NCBI GenBank assembly: GCA_035650215.1
Contig: DASRIC010000094.1
Coordinates: 1-24,837, forward strand
DNA from: JACVRW01 sp035650215
GTDB lineage: Bacteria; Actinomycetota; Thermoleophilia; Solirubrobacterales; Thermoleophilaceae
DNA length: 24,837 nt
Reading direction: 5' to 3'
Each line of letters begins with the position of its first letter. The stretch's first letter is position 1. The position numbers and the translations under genes are program-made. Under the pieces are notes generated by a model. The model made no database searches. It worked only from the letters and a program-made list of their open reading frames with translations, and was not told the DNA's origin. Below, piece by piece: positions 21,332 to 24,837 of the stretch.

Positions 21332-22215
21332 CCGGCCACGCCGGCGCCGAGCGCTCTCACCGCCTCCTCCACCTCGCGCCGCTCCTCCGCCGACAGCTCG
21401 AGGCGCGGCGGCCGGCAGGGACCGCCCTCGCGGCCGACGAGATCCTGAGCCGCCTTGAAGAACTGCACGAGCTTGGGGCGCATGTCGAGCCGCGCCAGCG
21501 GCAGGATGCGCTCGTAGATCTCGCGCGCATCGTCGAGGCGCCCCTCGGCGCACAGGCGATGGAGGTCGACGCACTCGCCCGGCGCAACGTTCGCCACGCC
21601 TGAGATCCAGCCGCTCGCACCGGCGCAGAAGCCCTCGAGCGCCCAGTCGTCCCCGCCGACCAGCACCTCGAAGTCGTCGTCGGTGGCGGCGATGATCTCG
21701 GCCAGCCGTCGCGCGTCGCCCGAGCACTCCTTGACCGCCACCACGCCGTCGATCTCCGCGAGCCGCGCGATCAGCCGGGGCCGCATGTCGGTGCCGCTCG
21801 CCTTGGGGTTGTTGTAGGCCATGATCGGCAGGTCCGTGGACTCCGCAAGCGCGCGGTAGAAGGCCTCAATCTCGCGGGCGTCGCCCTCGTAGCCCAGCGA
21901 CGGCAGCATCATCAGCGCACCCGCTCCGGCGGCGGCCGCGTCGGCCGCGTAGCCGATCGATGTCGCCGGCGTCTCGCTCGACACGCCGGCCGTCACGGTC
22001 ACGCGTCCGCCGGCCGCCTCGACGAGCGTCTCGATCACCAGCCGGCGCTCGGCGGCGGACAGGCTCTGAGCCTCGCCCATCGTCCCCGTGCCCACGAGGC
22101 CGTTCATACCGTTGTCGACCAGCCACTCGGCGTTGCGCGCGAGCGCCGCCGTGTCGATCTGCCCGTCGTCGTCGAACGGGGTCATTGCCGCGGGAACAAC
22201 GCCTTCGAAATGCAC
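21328..22215 (-). CDS. DapA-family lyase, probable pyrroline-hydroxycarboxylate deaminase
   Basis: 295 aa from GTG at 22215, chosen because GGAGG lies 7 nt upstream; the ATG at 22254 has no ribosome site. Dihydrodipicolinate synthase fold: GTGTMGE (42-48), Tyr 134 in MAYNNP and the Schiff-base lysine K162 in VVAVKECSGD. In hydroxyproline catabolism a DapA homologue deaminates Delta1-pyrroline-4-hydroxy-2-carboxylate to 2-oxoglutarate semialdehyde, and the operon partners fit that. Housekeeping DapA is unlikely, as no lysine genes adjoin it. Aldolase function on other keto acids is the alternative. It is 59 nt after the sugar dehydrogenase gene. Confidence 0.88.
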   Translation of the reverse strand: MHFEGVVPAAMTPFDDDGQIDTAALARNAEWLVDNGMNGLVGTGTMGEAQSLSAAERRLVIETLVEAAGGRVTVTAGVSSETPATSIGYAADAAAAGAGALMMLPSLGYEGDAREIEAFYRALAESTDLPIMAYNNPKASGTDMRPRLIARLAEIDGVVAVKECSGDARRLAEIIAATDDDFEVLVGGDDWALEGFCAGASGWISGVANVAPGECVDLHRLCAEGRLDDAREIYERILPLARLDMRPKLVQFFKAAQDLVGREGGPCRPPRLELSAEERREVEEAVRALGAGVAG

Positions 22216-22274
22216 GTCCGGGCCTCCGGATCGGGGACCCGGAAAGCTTCTCATGCCGGAGTCGCGGGCCGGCG

Positions 22275-23498
22275 TCAGCGTCGCGCGAGCCGGTACACGG
22301 GGCCGTCCAGCGAGATCGCGTACACGCGCCCGCGCCCGTCCTCCCCGAACGAGACCAGGTTCGGCACGCGGAGCCGCGTTCCCCGGGTGGGGGCCCTGCC
22401 GCGACGCAGCGCCGCCACCCTGATCACCGGGTTGCAGAGGTCGCCGTACACGTAGCGCCCGCTCCAGCCGCGCCCGAGCGAGCGGTCGCGGATCTCGTAG
22501 CCGCCGATGACCGAGCAGAAGCCGCCGCGGTCCTGGGAATGGGCGATCACGGGCGGCACGTGACCGGGCGCCGATCCGCCCTCGTAGCGGTTGCGGCCCT
22601 CGAACACGTCCCAGCCGAAGTTGCGCCCGCCGCGCGGCACGCGGCCGCCGCCCGGGCTCGGCAGGTAGTCGATCTCCTCGACGGCGTCCTGGCCCACGTC
22701 GCCGATCGTGAGCGCGCCGGTGCGCCGGTCGAAGGAGAAGCGGTAGGGGTTGCGCAGGCCGTAGGCGTACACCTCGGCGCGCGCCCCCGACCGCTCGCGG
22801 TAGGGGTTGCCGGCGGGGATCGCGTAGCCGCCGCCCGGCCGCGGGTCGATCCGCACGAGCTTGCCGAGGAGGCGGCCGAGGTTCTGGGCGTTCTCGTCGG
22901 GATCGCCGCCGCCACCGCCGTCGCCGAAGCCCGCGTACAGCAGGCCGTCCGGGCCGAATTGGAGCTGGCCGCCCTTGTGATTGGAGCGCGGGTGCGGCAC
23001 GCGCATGGTGGTGCGCCGCGAGCCCGGGTCGGCGCGGTCGGGGTCGCTCGAGCGCCGGAACTGGGCGATCGTGATGAAGCCCTGCTGGTCGATGTAGTAG
23101 ACGTAGAGGAGGCCGGAGCGCTCGTAGTCGGGGGCGAACGCCATCGAGAGCAGTCCGCTCTCGCCGTCCGTGATCACGAGATCCGAGATGTCGAGGAACG
23201 GGGTGTCGAGCACCCGTCCGCCCTTCACCACCCGAATCCGGCCCTCGCGCTCGACCACGAAGCGCCGCCGATCGCCGCGCGGAGCGGTCAGGTAGGTCGG
23301 CTGGTCGAAGTTGCCGAGCTTCAGGAGCCGCACGCGGCGCGCGGCCGCATCGGGCTCCGCGCGCTCGGTGGCAGCGCCGCCCGCGCCCTCGGTGGCCGCC
23401 ATCGGAGCGCCCCCGTCGTCGTCGCCATCCGAGCAGGAGAGGCCCAGGACGACACATGCGATCAGCGCGGAGAGGACGGCGTGGCGGCGGGCGCTCAC
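22275..23498 (-). CDS. PQQ-type glucose/sorbosone dehydrogenase (lipoprotein)
   Basis: 407 aa from GTG at 23498; a TTG six codons upstream is possible. The N-terminus is a membrane-spanning stretch ending ...VLGLSC (Cys 22), a lipobox-like site with an unusual Gly at -3, followed by an acidic linker, so the protein is probably lipid-anchored outside the membrane. The beta-propeller domain shows NHKGGQLQFGPDGLLYAGFGD, GLRNPYRFSFD, GDVGQDAVEEIDYLP and NFGWDVFEG, all of the soluble GSDH (PF07995) family that uses PQQ to oxidise sugars. No PQQ synthesis genes are in the window. It is upstream of the hydroxyproline genes on the same strand with a 59-nt gap; a functional link is unclear. Confidence 0.88.
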   Translation of the reverse strand: MSARRHAVLSALIACVVLGLSCSDGDDDGGAPMAATEGAGGAATERAEPDAAARRVRLLKLGNFDQPTYLTAPRGDRRRFVVEREGRIRVVKGGRVLDTPFLDISDLVITDGESGLLSMAFAPDYERSGLLYVYYIDQQGFITIAQFRRSSDPDRADPGSRRTTMRVPHPRSNHKGGQLQFGPDGLLYAGFGDGGGGGDPDENAQNLGRLLGKLVRIDPRPGGGYAIPAGNPYRERSGARAEVYAYGLRNPYRFSFDRRTGALTIGDVGQDAVEEIDYLPSPGGGRVPRGGRNFGWDVFEGRNRYEGGSAPGHVPPVIAHSQDRGGFCSVIGGYEIRDRSLGRGWSGRYVYGDLCNPVIRVAALRRGRAPTRGTRLRVPNLVSFGEDGRGRVYAISLDGPVYRLARR

Positions 23499-23506
23499 GC
23501 AACCCG

Positions 23507-23512
23507 AGTATG
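23507..23512 (-). promoter_or_regulatory. -10-like box for the sugar dehydrogenase
   Basis: CATACT on the minus strand lies 8 nt before the GTG at 23498. It differs from TATACT only at the first base, and would make the transcript leaderless. No -35 was identified. Confidence 0.4.
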
Positions 23513-23563
23513 GCAACGCCGCTCGGCCGCCGATCGGTCTTGGCGCGCTAGGCTTGCGTCCTT

Positions 23564-23637
23564 CGGGCTGTAGCGCAGCTTGGTAGCGCGCTCCGTTCGG
23601 GTCGGAGAGGTCGCTGGTTCAAATCCAGTCAGCCCGA
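23564..23637 (+). tRNA. tRNA-Pro (anticodon CGG)
   Basis: A 74-nt cloverleaf. Acceptor stem CGGGCTG/CAGCCCG, D stem GCGC/GCGC, anticodon stem CTCCG/CGGAG around loop TTCGGGT, T stem GCTGG/CCAGT (one G-U) with loop TTCAAAT, discriminator A. The loop centres on CGG at 23598-23600, reading the proline codon CCG. CCA is not encoded. It lies in the intergenic space between the sugar dehydrogenase and a gene-poor stretch; no integrase or att duplication was seen nearby. Confidence 0.95.
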
Positions 23638-23927
23638 TTGCCGACGCGACTGCGAATGGCAGCGCACACGGGCGATCTCGCACAGCCTGTGCTGGGGTTC
23701 GCCCTCATTCGTAGTAGTTCGCACCCTTTCTCCAACGCATCTCCGACGCCGCGCACCCGAGATGCGTCGGACGCTGAGGACCCGCCGAAATGGCCGTGAA
23801 ACAGGAGGGCGCCCGCCTCCGTGTGGGACGCGCCGGGCAGGCAGCCTTAACACACTCGCGTCATTGGGATGGCCTTCGCGCATGTCGTCCAGGGCGACGT
23901 GCCGGCCCCGGGTAGGCAATGAGATCG
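23638..23927. other. 290-nt gene-free stretch after tRNA-Pro
   Basis: No convincing coding frame; the open frames here have no recognisable protein features. The main structure is a perfect 9-bp inverted repeat, ACGCATCTC (23735-23743) and GAGATGCGT (23759-23767), with a 15-nt loop. An alternative 7-bp stem, CCGACGC (23743-23749) with GCGTCGG (23764-23770), uses part of the same bases. Nothing else is identified. Confidence 0.5.
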
Positions 23928-24317
23928 CTACTGCCGTAACCCCACGGCTTCGAGGGCTTCTTCACGCGTGCCGTACTCGACTCCGCGCGTGATCATGCCA
24001 TCGCGGATCTGCAACACGATCGCGAAGTACTCCGGGGGCACCGCGATGCCGCTCAGCTTCGAACGGCCGCCGTAACGCAGAGAGAGCACGACGCGATCCC
24101 CAGGGGCGTCTATGACCTCGATGGGCTCGGTTCTGAAATCGTCGAACAGGTCGACCAGCTCCTGCAAATAGGCACGCCCTGCCGGCTTGCCGGACCAGCT
24201 TGCCCTCATCGTCGTCCACTCGATGTCGTCCGCCCAGTACTCGGTGAAACCATCGAGGCCCCCCTGGCTCAACGCCTCGTACGCGGCCTCAACGACCCTC
24301 ACGTTGTCCTGCGACAT
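23928..24317 (-). CDS. SnoaL-like/NTF2-fold protein
   Basis: 129 aa; ATG at 24317 with GATACT 9 nt upstream. Starts MSQDNVRVVEAAYEALSQGG, then WADDIEWTTM, LQELVDLFDDF and ends TREEALEAVGLRQ. This is the cone-shaped NTF2/SnoaL-like fold in its usual length. The N- and C-terminal phrases are, from memory, common in SnoaL-like proteins of Thermoleophilia, which often exist in many copies per genome. Members bind or convert small hydrophobic molecules; the function of this one is unknown. No partner gene indicates a pathway. Confidence 0.85.
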   Translation of the reverse strand: MSQDNVRVVEAAYEALSQGGLDGFTEYWADDIEWTTMRASWSGKPAGRAYLQELVDLFDDFRTEPIEVIDAPGDRVVLSLRYGGRSKLSGIAVPPEYFAIVLQIRDGMITRGVEYGTREEALEAVGLRQ

Positions 24318-24326
24318 CGGCCGCCC

Positions 24327-24332
24327 AGTATC
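24327..24332 (-). promoter_or_regulatory. -10-like box for the SnoaL-like gene
   Basis: GATACT on the minus strand lies 9 nt before the ATG at 24317. It matches TATACT except at the first base; the transcript would be nearly leaderless. Confidence 0.35.
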
Positions 24333-24353
24333 CCCTTCTGGCGGCTCCGCGGT

Positions 24354-24584
24354 CTAGGGCTGTTTGCGGGTGGGAGTCAACGTCTCGTCTCTCGCCCGCC
24401 CCTGAACGCTCCGCTCGAGCTCGTCCACCGAAGGCGATGTCGACCCGCCGGCATGCCGAACGATCCGTACGACCTGGCGAGCGCCTCCGCACTGACAGCG
24501 ATCGGCGGGAGGCCCGTTGGAGGAGGCCAGGCCCTCGCTGTGAGCGCCGCAGCCCTGACAGATCATGTGTGCAATAGCCGGCAT
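24354..24584 (-). CDS. Small zinc-ribbon protein of unknown function
   Basis: 76 aa from ATG 24584; a second ATG at 24566 (residue 7) is equally possible. It carries C9-x2-C12 and C30-x-C32 (CQGCG and CQCGG), spaced 17 residues apart, as in small zinc-ribbon domains, followed by RQVVRIVRHAGG and a polar tail. No enzyme motif is present. It lies 36 nt before the SnoaL-like gene on the same strand. The four cysteines argue for a real gene, but start and function are unclear. Confidence 0.5.
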   Translation of the reverse strand: MPAIAHMICQGCGAHSEGLASSNGPPADRCQCGGARQVVRIVRHAGGSTSPSVDELERSVQGRARDETLTPTRKQP

Positions 24585-24739
24585 AGAGCGATGCTCACCC
24601 AGGGGTCGCTCTCCTGTTGCCCGAGGAGAGTTGTCTCAACCGAGGCAGGGGGCGTTCGGCGGAACGCCTCGGCGACCGGAAGCCCGCTCGCCTACTCCCG
24701 CAGCCCGGCTGGCTTCGTGGGCATGTGTGCCGTCCCCCT

Positions 24740-24837
24740 CTAGGGCTGCTGCTGTTCGACGGTCTCCAACCGTTGCTCGAGTGCGTCAACGCTGTCCTGG
24801 AGCCCCTCAACCTGGCTGGCCGTTTCCTCGGCGTCCT
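24740..24837 (-). CDS. Coiled-coil C-terminus of a protein gene (partial)
   Basis: The minus-strand frame entering from the window edge gives 31 codons ending in TAG at 24742-24740. The sequence DAEETASQVEGLQDSVDALE continues QRLETVEQQQP. Hydrophobic residues V9, L12, V16, L19, L23 and V26 alternate 3-4-3-4-3, an exact a/d heptad pattern. This is a C-terminal parallel coiled coil, the rest lying outside the window. Nothing indicates function. Confidence 0.6.
   Translation of the reverse strand, partial: DAEETASQVEGLQDSVDALEQRLETVEQQQP

Noticed and set aside
23495..23683. Minus-strand frame GLTGFEPATSPTRTERATKL overlapping tRNA-Pro
   Set aside because: It is the reverse of the tRNA and a frequently mis-annotated shadow of tRNA-Pro.
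23638..23927. Integration site or attachment repeat next to tRNA-Pro
   Set aside because: No duplicate of the tRNA 3' end and no integrase or mobile gene was found in the window.
23762..23992. Plus-strand frame of 76 codons in the gene-poor stretch
   Set aside because: No ribosome site, no motif, and it overlaps the end of the SnoaL-like gene on the opposite strand.
24595..24810. Minus-strand frame between the zinc-ribbon and the partial coiled-coil gene
   Set aside because: It overlaps the coiled-coil frame, which has a clear heptad pattern, and shows only Arg/Ser/Pro-rich sequence.
1..24837. CRISPR array, insertion sequence or prophage
   Set aside because: No regularly spaced repeats, transposase or phage gene was seen; gene order and composition look like ordinary chromosome.

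Overview
The window is a GC-rich (roughly 70%), densely packed actinobacterial chromosome segment. The best fit is a member of the Thermoleophilia (Solirubrobacterales and relatives). Three features suggest this: a secreted RTX-type calcium-binding protein ending in an R-x-D-x-V-D-C-G-P-G...C-E motif, a SnoaL-like protein beginning MSQDNV and ending REEALEAVGL, and many TANNNT boxes 6-10 nt from a start codon, as expected for leaderless genes. The placement is inference from remembered families; there is no rRNA or marker gene here.

Layout. 1-123: 3' end of an unrecognised gene. 176-3478: copper region. A CsoR-like operator precedes a methionine-striped four-helix membrane protein. Convergent to it is a two-gene operon of a flavin-dependent oxidoreductase and a multicopper oxidase carrying two inserted heavy-metal-binding domains. 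3604-10150 (minus): a run of a secreted alpha/beta-hydrolase, a membrane spermidine-synthase-like fusion, a DadA-like FAD oxidoreductase, a 5'-truncated cyclase remnant beside a long palindrome, and an AMP-forming acyl-CoA synthetase. 10203-14190: bioA, rubredoxin (opposite strand), a NUDIX hydrolase, the RTX protein and an NAD-dependent epimerase. 14191-16919 (minus): a coupled operon of a stand-alone Lrp/AsnC ligand-binding domain, a double-hotdog thioesterase, an SCP2 protein and an iron-containing alcohol dehydrogenase. 16949-23498: a fumarylacetoacetase/MhpD-like gene and an aldehyde dehydrogenase on the plus strand, facing a minus-strand operon of a PQQ-type sugar dehydrogenase, a DapA-family lyase/deaminase, a proline racemase/4-hydroxyproline epimerase and a DadA-like oxidoreductase. 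23564-23637: tRNA-Pro(CGG). 23638-24837: a gene-poor stretch, then a SnoaL-like protein, a small zinc-ribbon protein and the coiled-coil C-terminus of a gene running off the end.

How the genes fit together. The clearest pathway is trans-4-hydroxy-L-proline catabolism: epimerase, D-hydroxyproline dehydrogenase, pyrroline-hydroxycarboxylate deaminase and 2-oxoglutarate-semialdehyde dehydrogenase are all present. The copper module looks like periplasm/membrane or cytosolic Cu(I) handling and oxidation. The thioesterase/SCP2/alcohol dehydrogenase operon and the acyl-CoA synthetase suggest lipid or acyl-CoA metabolism.

Recurring architecture. Many starts overlap the preceding stop (ATGA, GTGA three times, TGATG, and one apparent CTGA). 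Divergent gaps are only 25-52 nt and carry -10 boxes close to the start codons. Several convergent junctions have inverted repeats reaching into the ends of the genes. No CRISPR, insertion sequence, integrase or phage gene was seen.
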